Shown: positions 14,788 to 21,730 of the stretch, one piece after another | Layout: every line of letters begins with the position of its first letter | Position numbering within the stretch: the stretch's first letter is position 1 | DNA from: Bacteroidales bacterium 52_46 | GTDB lineage: Bacteria > Bacteroidota > Bacteroidia > Bacteroidales > Muribaculaceae | Reading direction: 5' to 3' | DNA: 32,254 bases | Assembly (NCBI GenBank): GCA_001915385.1 | Contig: MNQK01000009.1 | Span: 23,749 to 56,002, forward strand | Notes under the pieces: model-generated | Told to the model about the DNA's origin: nothing | What the model saw: only the letters and a program-made list of their open reading frames with translations | Database searches by the model: none | Made by a program: the position numbers and the translations under genes

Positions 14788-15633
14788 TTAACCTATAGTG
14801 TCATTAAATTTACTAATTACTTCTTTCATTTCATCCGGAAGACGATTCAGACATTCGTTTAGAATATATGGCGGGATTTCTCCATAAAAAGCGGCGGCAA
14901 TACCACCTGTAATTGCACCCATAGTATCGGCATCGCCCCCGAAGGCAATTGCTTTTCTTATTGCCGACTCATAATCATCACTTTCGAGAAACGCAATAAT
15001 TGATTCGGGGACTGATTCCTGACAGCTGACATCAAAACCATAGCCCGGCTGTATGTCATTATATCTGCGACTGAGATTATAATCAAATTTCTCCTCTACC
15101 GCATTCTTGATTTCATCCTTGCTTTTTCCGGTGAGAGCGAGATATATTGCGAGAGCCGTCGCTTGTGCTCCTTTTATGCCCTCCGGATCATTATGTGTAA
15201 TCTCAGCAGATTTTTTTGCCAACTCCATTGTTTCATCGAAAGTATTTGCATAAGCTCCCACTGCACTTACACGCATAGCCGAACCATTACCCCAGCTGTT
15301 ATATGGCTCCATTGTGTCAGAATATATCCATTTTCGGAACATGCCTCCATAACCTGCCCCCGGATATTTACGACACCAATACTGAAGCCGTATTTCAAAT
15401 GGCTCCTGGTGTACCAATGCGTCTGCGATACCAATAGTACATACTGTATCGTCAGTAAATCTACTCCTGTGAGTAAATAGTTCGAAATTATAGTCTTTTG
15501 TTTGAGCGAACTCATACCATGAACCGATAATATCGCCGCATACAGCACCCATAATTACTAATTTAGCAGCCGCAATATTTTTTTTGCCGTTTTTTTGTGA
15601 GAACAAAGGCTGTTTTAACATAGAAAAATTCAT
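14788..15633 (-). CDS. ADP-ribosylglycohydrolase family protein
   Basis: A 281-residue DraG/ARH-type protein. Metal-site motifs are visible: GAVCGDIIGSWYE (near residues 29-41), FTDDTVCTIG (near 59) and GGDADTMGAITGGIAAAFYG (near 231-250), plus GNGSAMRVSAVG. The family removes ADP-ribose from proteins or nucleic acids with two Mg ions, reversing ADP-ribosylation in the cytoplasm. The annotated ATG gives an unusual 27-residue leader before the first motif; an internal ATG at the MGAVCGD position is an alternative start. No ADP-ribosyltransferase is visible nearby, so the substrate is unknown; it could counter a toxin or serve housekeeping turnover. Confidence 0.92.
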   Translation of the reverse strand: MNFSMLKQPLFSQKNGKKNIAAAKLVIMGAVCGDIIGSWYEFAQTKDYNFELFTHRSRFTDDTVCTIGIADALVHQEPFEIRLQYWCRKYPGAGYGGMFRKWIYSDTMEPYNSWGNGSAMRVSAVGAYANTFDETMELAKKSAEITHNDPEGIKGAQATALAIYLALTGKSKDEIKNAVEEKFDYNLSRRYNDIQPGYGFDVSCQESVPESIIAFLESDDYESAIRKAIAFGGDADTMGAITGGIAAAFYGEIPPYILNECLNRLPDEMKEVISKFNDTIG

Positions 15634-15670
15634 ACTCTTATTTAGTTAATTTAATACGATAAAATCGCGC

Positions 15671-16315
15671 TTATTTTAAATTCAAAATATCAATGAACAT
15701 CTTGACGCGGGCGAAATATTCGCGTATGGTATTCTTTAAGCGGTTGCGGAATATGTGGGAGGGTGCCGCATTGTAACCTATTGCATGGAGTCCGATGTGG
15801 TCGGCGATGTATATCGCACGCTTGTTATGGTCTTCCTGCGATATTATTGTCACACTGTCAAGATGATATTCCTTTTTTGCTTTCACAATAGAGAGAATGG
15901 TACGTGTGCCTCCATAATCAAGGATAATGGAGTCTTCAGGCACGCCGTGGGCCATAAGAGAGTCGCGCATCGCTACAGGCTCGTCGTATCCGGTTTCATG
16001 CACGCGAGTATAATCGCCGCCACTGGCAATCAGCATGTTGACTTTGCCGGCGTTATATAATTGTTCGGCCGCTCTGATGCGGTTCTCAAAATAAAAGTTG
16101 CGTGCACCGTTGGCAGTAAAAGGTGAAGTACCAAGCAGCAAGCCATAGCGGTTGTGCGGTATCTCGTTCACATCATCGTATGTGCGCCCCGAAGCATTGC
16201 ATGAGACCATGACGTTACATGCAAAAAACACTACCAGCACCACGGCGACAGGCATTCCGACAAAGAGCAGTATCCTCTTTCTTGTTTTGGAGTCATTAAT
16301 ACCTCTTGAACACAT
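15671..16315 (-). CDS. SanA/YdcF-type DUF218 membrane-anchored protein
   Basis: A 214-residue protein with one N-terminal membrane helix (about residues 14-34) and a periplasmic DUF218 domain. Family motifs: YGLLLGTSP, NFYFENRIRAAEQLYNAGKV, MLIASGGDY, PEDSIILDYGGTRT, and IISQEDHNKRAIYIA. E. coli SanA contributes to envelope barrier function and vancomycin exclusion at high temperature; the biochemical reaction is not established. Its start overlaps the end of the zinc-ribbon gene upstream by 20 nt, so the two are translationally linked. Confidence 0.88.
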   Translation of the reverse strand: MCSRGINDSKTRKRILLFVGMPVAVVLVVFFACNVMVSCNASGRTYDDVNEIPHNRYGLLLGTSPFTANGARNFYFENRIRAAEQLYNAGKVNMLIASGGDYTRVHETGYDEPVAMRDSLMAHGVPEDSIILDYGGTRTILSIVKAKKEYHLDSVTIISQEDHNKRAIYIADHIGLHAIGYNAAPSHIFRNRLKNTIREYFARVKMFIDILNLK

Positions 16316-16760
16316 GGTGGCATTTATTGCATTTATAACGATGTATGCTGTACCCTATGAAATATTGGATTATGAATAAGAATGCCCCAACCGAGAAAAG
16401 CCAACAGAAAAAGTTCGGAGAAAAAAATCCTATGGCTAACATAAAAGGAGCAAGAATTAGAAAGAATAATGAGCCGCGCTTGCGCCGTATGATTGTTTCC
16501 GACACATCTTCACTGCCGCATTCAGGACACCATGGCTTAACAGCGCATTCTTTGCTTTCAGCCTGATAGCCGCTGACTATTTTATTGGCTGCATCCACAT
16601 CGCAGTCGTTAACGATGATACTATAATTGAAAATATCGCCGGAAGCCGAGATAAATGTACTTTTATCTTCAAGCATCTGAGCATCAATACCCGCTTCATT
16701 AAGTCGGGCAACGATTTGTTCCGCAGTAACAACTTCCGGGGTCGATATAATGGTTTTCAT
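16296..16760 (-). CDS. zinc-ribbon membrane protein with DUF2007-like N-terminus
   Basis: A 154-residue protein. Residues 1-65 (MKTIISTPEVVTAEQIVARLNEAGIDAQML) look like a DUF2007-type small alpha/beta domain. CPECGSED (from about 78) and CNKCHHVF (near the C-terminus) form a split zinc ribbon around two membrane helices (about 97-135, with SLFFLILAPFMLAIGFF). The role is unknown; it may be a small membrane sensor or scaffold. It is co-transcribed with the SanA-like gene by a 20-nt overlap. Confidence 0.75.
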   Translation of the reverse strand: MKTIISTPEVVTAEQIVARLNEAGIDAQMLEDKSTFISASGDIFNYSIIVNDCDVDAANKIVSGYQAESKECAVKPWCPECGSEDVSETIIRRKRGSLFFLILAPFMLAIGFFSPNFFCWLFSVGAFLFIIQYFIGYSIHRYKCNKCHHVFKRY

Positions 16761-17149
16761 AACAACATGATTTTATCGGTTAGAATTATGCTTTTACAAT
16801 ACAAATATAAATACCGGGATATGAAAAAGGTAAACAAATCAGAAATGTATAAACCGTAGCCGTTTACGTATGAAATGAGAGAATACCACGAGCCAAGGTA
16901 TAGCACTAATATGCACCAGTCACCGACTTACGGGAGGAGTGGTACGCCGGGAGCCAAGGTTGCCGTTCGCTCCACCCCCTACGAAGCCAGATTGATTATA
17001 CTGCGCGAACCTCTGGTTATTCATTATTTTGCATTCTTGAGGCACTTTCAGCAATCTTTTTGAAACTGGATTTTATAAGTATAATTCCTGCGGTGATGCC
17101 ATGAATATTGTCAACCATGATAATATGCAGATTGCTTTCTTCATTTTAC
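16761..17149. other. 389-bp gene-free region
   Basis: A weak open frame of 62 codons at 16875-17063 (plus) has no signals or recognisable family, and I do not call it. The stretch 16890-16990 is GC-richer than its surroundings and contains GAGCCAAGGT at two places (about 16890 and 16951). It looks like a remnant of something inserted and decayed. The promoter for the zinc-ribbon gene must lie at the left end on the minus strand. Confidence 0.3.
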
Positions 17150-17422
17150 TTAATGATTTACGATGTATATAAGTGCAAAAACTATAATTACCCCGATTAT
17201 TGCGGCTAAACATCCACTTCCCGATTTACTATTGTCATCTTTTTTGAAAATATTGTATGCTATATATCCAACAATTATTATTAGGGCAATAAACCAAATA
17301 GGAGCCGATGAACTGTCGCCGTCTTTCATTGAATAATCACGACCATAATCTGAGGGATCTGCTATCAGATTAAGAGCTGCAGTCAAAAATAAAACCGACA
17401 CTAATGGGATTTTCCTCATCAT
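17150..17422 (-). CDS. small hypothetical membrane protein
   Basis: A 90-residue protein: a signal-like hydrophobic start (residues 1-21, MMRKIPLVSVLFLTAALNLI), a short polar linker with DPSDYGRDYSM, then two membrane helices (about 41-59 and 72-88) joined by a charged KKDDNSKSGSGC loop. I recognise no family. It starts 13 bp after the TerB-like gene on the same strand and is probably in one operon with it. Confidence 0.6.
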   Translation of the reverse strand: MMRKIPLVSVLFLTAALNLIADPSDYGRDYSMKDGDSSSAPIWFIALIIIVGYIAYNIFKKDDNSKSGSGCLAAIIGVIIVFALIYIVNH

Positions 17423-17435
17423 CTGCTTTCAGTTA

Positions 17436-18056
17436 TTAATATTTTCTGATTAAATCATATTTATTCCCATTCAAAGCAATAGTCATCAAGCTTTGATTTT
17501 GTGCAAGAATATCTATAAAGATATTCTTGCATAGACCACAATCATCTATGGAGATTCGGATATTACCATTAAGTTTATCGTAATAATATATGGCAAATGT
17601 CCCATTAAAAAGACAACCATTGACGCTGTTAGAATCAAAAGTTATGTCAAAACTTTTATCCATATTTGACCATGATGTTCCTTGCAATGTGGGAAGGACT
17701 GAGATTGATTCTCCAAGTAGCCATCGATATGTATCCACATCGGCTTCTATGGCATTTCCCATAGCGACAATTACTTGGGCTTCTTTAGGAAATATCTGAC
17801 CATCCGCCATCATTAACCTTTCCCAAATATTAACAATAACGGACTTTTGCTCATTAGATAGCGTTTTTAATATAGAAATAGCATGAGCTTGGGTGAGTGA
17901 TCTTGATTCTGTAAGAATTGATATTGATTCATTTAATTCGTTAAATATTATATGTTTTAAAAGCTTTTCTTCCTCTGGCGTAACTTTATTATCGGCCAAA
18001 ATTACTGACACCATTGACCATACAATTGCTTTTGCTTGTTCGTGAGAAAATATCAT
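17436..18056 (-). CDS. TerB-like domain protein with a META/lipocalin-like C-terminal half
   Basis: A 206-residue cytosolic protein. The N-terminal half (about 1-115) has the TerB pattern of helix repeats with acidic loops: VILADNKVTPEEEKLLKHI and LMMADGQIFPKEAQVIVAM. TerB modules bind metal and act in stress or membrane-linked assemblies. The C-terminal half begins LQGTSWSNMDKSFDITF and is beta-rich, like META or lipocalin-type domains. The fusion suggests a sensor-like role, but no partner other than the small membrane protein downstream is visible. No signal peptide. Confidence 0.7.
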   Translation of the reverse strand: MIFSHEQAKAIVWSMVSVILADNKVTPEEEKLLKHIIFNELNESISILTESRSLTQAHAISILKTLSNEQKSVIVNIWERLMMADGQIFPKEAQVIVAMGNAIEADVDTYRWLLGESISVLPTLQGTSWSNMDKSFDITFDSNSVNGCLFNGTFAIYYYDKLNGNIRISIDDCGLCKNIFIDILAQNQSLMTIALNGNKYDLIRKY

Positions 18057-18570
18057 TTCTAGTATGCCTTGTATCCCTCAATCCTCTGCAGAACGGTTAA
18101 ATTTTTAGACATAAAAAAGGTGTGAGGATTGTATCTTGTTCTATCCGTCATTCAGGTCTTGGCGTACCTATGCAGTGGATAAAACAATAGCCCCACACCG
18201 ATATGCCATATAAGCTGCCGGTTATAGCAGGGTATAAGCATCCGATGCAGGTGCTACTGCCAATCTCATCTTCACTGCATATAAACCGCCAAGTTTGAAT
18301 GACGAAGATAAAATTTCAATAACACCTTTTATCAAAATGTATTGATTGCCGTAGACATCTCTATGACAAATCGGCAATTATATGCAAATGTAATAAAAAA
18401 TGCTATCGGTAGGGCTACATATATGCATGTTTTTAAGCATGAATATTTTTAAATCCATGTAAATAGGTGGAAATCGGCAAGCTCCGGCTGCCGATTTCAT
18501 ATTTCCTTGCGTGTCTCCAGCGCAGATGGGTACTGTCCTCCATTATATTTAAATGTTATGAAACGCCGAT
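18057..18570. other. 514-bp gene-free region with complementary segments
   Basis: No gene is seen. GGTGTGAGG (18119-18127) can pair with CCCCACACC (18191-18199), enclosing 63 nt. CAATCCTC (18079-18086) is complementary to GAGGATTG (18124-18131). A structured transcript or decayed repeat is possible. The promoter for the TerB-like gene must lie at the left end on the minus strand. Confidence 0.3.
18471..18497. terminator. hairpin upstream of the ATPase gene
   Basis: AAATCGGCA (18471-18479) pairs with TGCCGATTT (18489-18497), loop AGCTCCGGC. The plus strand continues CATATTTCC without a long T-run. It may insulate the downstream operator region. Confidence 0.5.
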
Positions 18571-18573
18571 AAT

Positions 18574-18622
18574 GTCTTGCACATAAGACAAAAAATGCAT
18601 AATTTTGTCTTGTGTATAAGAC
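18574..18622 (+). promoter_or_regulatory. promoter with two copies of a palindromic operator
   Basis: GTCTT-GCACAT-AAGAC (18574-18589) and GTCTT-GTGTAT-AAGAC (18607-18622) are two GTCTTN6AAGAC palindromes 33 bp apart. TAATTTTG at 18600-18607 matches the -7 consensus, with TTG at 18577-18579 as -33 inside the first palindrome. A dimeric repressor on both sites would cover the promoter. The ATPase start codon is 16 bp beyond the second palindrome, so most of it would lie in the leader. Confidence 0.65.
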
Positions 18623-18638
18623 AAAGTCAAAATAGATT

Positions 18639-19916
18639 ATGGTAAATCCTGAAATTTTGCGTGAGGTGATGCTTGAAAATCGAGAAGAGGTAATGCGTCG
18701 TGAAGTTATCAAACGAAGCATATCGCTCGATGGATTTGAACGCCAGGTACTGGTCGGCGCACGTCGCGCCGGCAAATCATATCTAATGTACGGAAAAATT
18801 CAGGAATTGCTCGCGCAGGGACATTCCTGGGATGAAATCGTTTATCTGAATTTTGAAGATGAACGTCTTGCCGGCATGGAGCTGAACGACCTTAATAAAA
18901 TATTTGAGGTACATGCCGGTTTGGGCGGAGAGCGTCCGATGCTGTTTCTTGACGAGATACAGAATATTGATGGGTGGGAGCATTTTGCACGTCGTGTAGC
19001 CGACAGTAAACTTACGGTATTTATCACCGGGAGCAATGCAAAAATGCTGTCGGTTGACGTAAGTGCGGCACTGGGTGGCAGATATATGACACGGGAAGTA
19101 TTCCCGATGCAGTTTGATGAATACCTTATGTCAAACGGTGTAAACTCCGGAGATGAACTGCTGACTGCCACAACAGTTTCACGGGGCAGGCTAATGAAGT
19201 TGTTTGAAGAATATTTCCAATTCGGTGGTTTCCCTGAATGTTCGACGCTACCGGTAAAAAGGGATTATATCATGAGTCTGTATCAGAAAATATTCCTTGG
19301 TGATATCGCCGCCCGTCATAGAATTGAGAATATTTTCGCATTGAGAACTCTTTTGCGGAAACTGGCAGAGAGTGTCAATCAACCTATATCATTCACTCGC
19401 GCTACAAATATAGTAGCATCTACAGGCACGAAAATAGGCAAAAGTACTGTCATTAATTATCTGGGATATGCTGCTGATGCATATCTTGTGCTCCCTATGA
19501 CCAATATCGCGGACTGCCTTACGGAAAGAGTATCCAATCCGAAGTATTATTTCATAGATAATGGCATAATTTCGCTACTGACCATTGATAACAGGACATC
19601 GCTTCTTGAAAATATAGTGGCATTGAAACTGTTAGCGAATTATGGAACGAAGCAGGCTGTCTATTTTTATAATCACGGGATTGAAATAGATTTCTATATC
19701 CCTCATATTGAAACCGCCATTCAGGTCAGTTATTCGATAAATGATGCTGAAGGCACATTTGAAAGGGAGGTTAACGCATTGGTAAAAGTGCAATCCCGCC
19801 TTTCATGCCGTAATAATATTATTGTCACATACGGGGAAGAAAGCATAATTGAAAAAGGGGGCGTGAGGATAGAGGTTATCCCGGTTTGGAAATTTCTGCT
19901 TAATTTCGATAAATAA
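18639..19916 (+). CDS. AAA-type ATPase with DUF4143 C-terminal domain
   Basis: A 425-residue protein typical of the Bacteroidales ATP-binding/DUF4143 family. Walker A is GARRAGKSYL (near residues 41-50), Walker B is PMLFLDEIQNIDGWE (near 99-113), and sensor 1 is VFITGSNAKM. The C-terminal half (from about 215) holds the DUF4143 region with YYFIDNGIISLL and the PD-(D/E)xK-like segment HGIEIDFYIPHIETAIQVSYS. The family is widespread, often in accessory regions; its role is not established. It is transcribed alone from a promoter carrying two palindromes and may be autoregulated. Confidence 0.9.
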   Translation: MVNPEILREVMLENREEVMRREVIKRSISLDGFERQVLVGARRAGKSYLMYGKIQELLAQGHSWDEIVYLNFEDERLAGMELNDLNKIFEVHAGLGGERPMLFLDEIQNIDGWEHFARRVADSKLTVFITGSNAKMLSVDVSAALGGRYMTREVFPMQFDEYLMSNGVNSGDELLTATTVSRGRLMKLFEEYFQFGGFPECSTLPVKRDYIMSLYQKIFLGDIAARHRIENIFALRTLLRKLAESVNQPISFTRATNIVASTGTKIGKSTVINYLGYAADAYLVLPMTNIADCLTERVSNPKYYFIDNGIISLLTIDNRTSLLENIVALKLLANYGTKQAVYFYNHGIEIDFYIPHIETAIQVSYSINDAEGTFEREVNALVKVQSRLSCRNNIIVTYGEESIIEKGGVRIEVIPVWKFLLNFDK

Positions 19917-19943
19917 TAAATTTGTCCTTCTGTTTTACTAAAA

Positions 19944-19974
19944 TTTCTACGAGCAGATGTTTTTTATAAATTTG
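19944..19974 (+). promoter_or_regulatory. candidate promoter of the FKBP gene
   Basis: TTTC at 19944-19947 and TAAATTTG at 19967-19974 are 19 nt apart, near-consensus for Bacteroidetes. The start codon at 19999 follows within about 20 nt of the expected transcription start. Confidence 0.55.
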
Positions 19975-19998
19975 TCTGTAGATAAATGATATTATGTT

Positions 19999-20403
19999 AT
20001 GGCTAAGAATAGTAAAGAGGCTTATAAGATTGAGAATGAGCAGTTTTTGAAAGAGATTGCCGGGCAGCCGGGAGTCAGGGAGCTGTATAACGGCATACTT
20101 TACCGTGTCGTGTCGAGCGGTGCGGGCAAATCGCCCAATGCGGGGAGCATCGTGTCGGTGTTCTATAAAGGTTCGCTCATCAACGGCAAGGTGTTTGACA
20201 GCAACATGTCGGGGAAAGTGCCCGATGCATTCCGCCTCCGCGAACTGATTGTCGGCTGGCAGATAGCATTGAAAAACATGAAGGAGGGAGACAAATGGAC
20301 GGTCTATATTCCCGCGGCCTACGGCTACGGTCCGCGCGGCGTCCACGGCATTCCCGGAAATTCAACCCTCATTTTTGAAATCAAATTAGTGAAAGTCAAC
20401 TGA
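19999..20403 (+). CDS. FKBP-type peptidyl-prolyl cis-trans isomerase
   Basis: A 134-residue protein. The FKBP core spans about 35-133: SIVSVFYKGSLINGKVFDSN (strand with the binding-pocket Tyr and Phe-Asp), GWQIALKNMKEGDKWTVYIP, AAYGYGPRGVHGIPGNSTLIFEIKLVKV. It catalyses proline isomerisation during folding. No signal peptide is present, so it is cytosolic. Some periplasmic relatives carry a longer N-terminal dimerisation domain, absent here. It stands alone between the ATPase and the repeat region. Confidence 0.92.
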   Translation: MAKNSKEAYKIENEQFLKEIAGQPGVRELYNGILYRVVSSGAGKSPNAGSIVSVFYKGSLINGKVFDSNMSGKVPDAFRLRELIVGWQIALKNMKEGDKWTVYIPAAYGYGPRGVHGIPGNSTLIFEIKLVKVN

Positions 20404-20484
20404 TACGGGGACAATCAAGCGTTCTGTAAAAGACACAAGCGAATATTGCCATAAAAACAGGAGGATGTTGCAAGACCTCCAATT

Positions 20485-20566
20485 GTAGGGACGCACGGTC
20501 TGTGCGTCCGAAAAGCAAGCATTGATTATCAGCTAATTATCGGACGCACAGACCGTGCGTCCCTAC
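20485..20566. repeat. 26-bp perfect inverted repeat whose arms are themselves palindromic
   Basis: The arms at 20485-20510 and 20541-20566 are perfectly complementary, separated by 30 nt. Each arm contains GGACGCAC-GGTCT-GTGCGTCC or its complement, so it can form its own hairpin or join the other into one cruciform. This resembles the GGACGCAC-type REP/MITE families dispersed in Bacteroidetes genomes. The remaining gap between the FKBP stop and 20740 carries no gene. Confidence 0.85.
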
Positions 20567-20744
20567 TTTGTCAGCCAAAATTCCGCAGTTCTGCAATCCT
20601 CTCGCCCTTAAAAGCGTCCTTAAGTAAGAGACGTGCTTTATTGGAGGTTGTTTCGCGGTCATAGAAAAGAGGAAAACTTTGGTTTACAATGAAAAAAATA
20701 AAAATTTATGTTATGTAAATTAAATAATTGTTATTAACTTTACG

Positions 20745-21046
20745 GTGCATATCGCTTTCCGAAGCCCGATATGGGCCAGGGGGCGGGTGCAGACATTATA
20801 CAGGAGCGTTTATCAGCGCTCATTCTTGACTGATAGGAATCTCGCAAGTTTTTTTGTCTGTGTCAGGAATGAAGCAACGGTAGATGCCTTTTCGGGTATG
20901 ATTTATAGTGACGGCTCAGTAATGAGTCGGCATTGTCATATCATACAGCGTGAGGCTTCGGCGTTGCTCTTTCTACTCCAATGGGCAATGCGAGAGCCTC
21001 TATCAGCGGGAAGAGTAACGATACAGGCTTTCACGCTTCTTTTTTA
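20745..21046 (+). ncRNA. candidate structured leader or small RNA upstream of the Cys-repeat peptide operon
   Basis: A -7-like TAACTTTA sits at 20735-20742. Downstream, successive stems can form: CATATCG/CGATATG (20748-20754 with 20767-20773), GAGCG/CGCTC (20804-20808, 20817-20821), CATTCTTGAC/GTCAGGAATG (20821-20830, 20862-20871, one G-U), and GGCTC/GAGTC within TGAC/GTCA and ATGAT/ATCAT (20898-20944). The last fold closes with AGCGTGA/TCACGCT (20947-20953, 21031-21037), runs through GAGGCT/AGCCTC and GCGTTGC/GCAATGC, and is followed by TCTTTTTTAT, a terminator signature. It ends about 50 nt before the precursor ATG, so it could be an attenuating leader or a separate RNA. It matches no riboswitch I know. 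Confidence 0.45.
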
Positions 21047-21096
21047 TAAACCAGTCAGTCCAATCCGGGAGGCCTGCAGGACACGGTAATACTATA

Positions 21097-21723
21097 ATGA
21101 AAGAAGACAAAAACGAAGAACTGCAATCCCGTCGTGATTTCTTTAAAAAGGGCGTCAAAAAGGTATTGCCGATTCTTGGTGCTGCACTGTTGTCCACACC
21201 AATAGCAAGAGCCGTCAACACTTCGTCGGGGTGTAGTTACTGTAGCTATACTTGTAAGGGCAGTTGTCAGGATACATGTAAAGGCAATTGTACGGACAGG
21301 TGTTCAGGTTCGTGCTCCGGTTCCTGTACAGGAGATTGTTACGGGACATGCAATCAATCATGCTATGCTTCCAACACCGGAGTTAATTACGGAGGTGGCG
21401 GAAATGGCGGCGGAAATGGCGGCGGCAGTTGTTCGGATTGCAGCGGCGGGTGTAAGGACTCTTGTAGGAGTGGCTGTAAAGGTTCGTGCTCGGGCGGTTG
21501 CGGTTCGTCATGCAAGGGCGGCTGCAAAGGGGGATGTTCAACGACCTGTACGGGTACATGCAGTACTACTTGCCTCGGGTCTTGCGATGCGAGCTGTTAT
21601 ACTTCGTGTAATACTACTTGTATGGGGTGTAGCGGCACATGCATGGGAAGCTGTACCGGCGGCTGTATGTACACTTGTTTTAACTCATGCTCGGCTACAT
21701 GCATAGGTTTAATGTATTTCTAA
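21097..21723 (+). CDS. CXXX-repeat radical SAM target peptide with Tat signal
   Basis: A 208-residue precursor. The twin-arginine signal has SRRDFFKKG at residues 11-19, a short hydrophobic stretch (VLPILGAALLSTPIA) and a likely ARA cleavage after residue 39. The mature part has 36 cysteines, nearly all spaced as Cys plus three small residues (CKGS, CSGS, CTGT, CSTT). Block 1 has 12 Cys (46-91), then a Gly/Asn-rich linker, and block 2 has 24 Cys to the C-terminus. Three places use two-residue spacing. This matches the Cys-Xxx-Xxx-Xxx repeat radical SAM target family. It heads the operon, 7 bp before the maturase. Expected modifications are Cys-based crosslinks; the product is unknown. Confidence 0.93.
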   Translation: MKEDKNEELQSRRDFFKKGVKKVLPILGAALLSTPIARAVNTSSGCSYCSYTCKGSCQDTCKGNCTDRCSGSCSGSCTGDCYGTCNQSCYASNTGVNYGGGGNGGGNGGGSCSDCSGGCKDSCRSGCKGSCSGGCGSSCKGGCKGGCSTTCTGTCSTTCLGSCDASCYTSCNTTCMGCSGTCMGSCTGGCMYTCFNSCSATCIGLMYF

Positions 21724-21730
21724 GAGAGAT

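Noticed and set aside
20745..21089. 114-codon frame upstream of the Cys-repeat precursor
   Set aside because: It coincides with consecutive RNA stems and a terminator-like hairpin, has no ribosome site and an implausible composition; the structured RNA reading is preferred.
21365..21706. Ala/Val-rich 113-codon frame inside the Cys-repeat gene
   Set aside because: Out-of-frame reading of the TGT/TGC-GGN repeats; composition is an artefact of the repeat.
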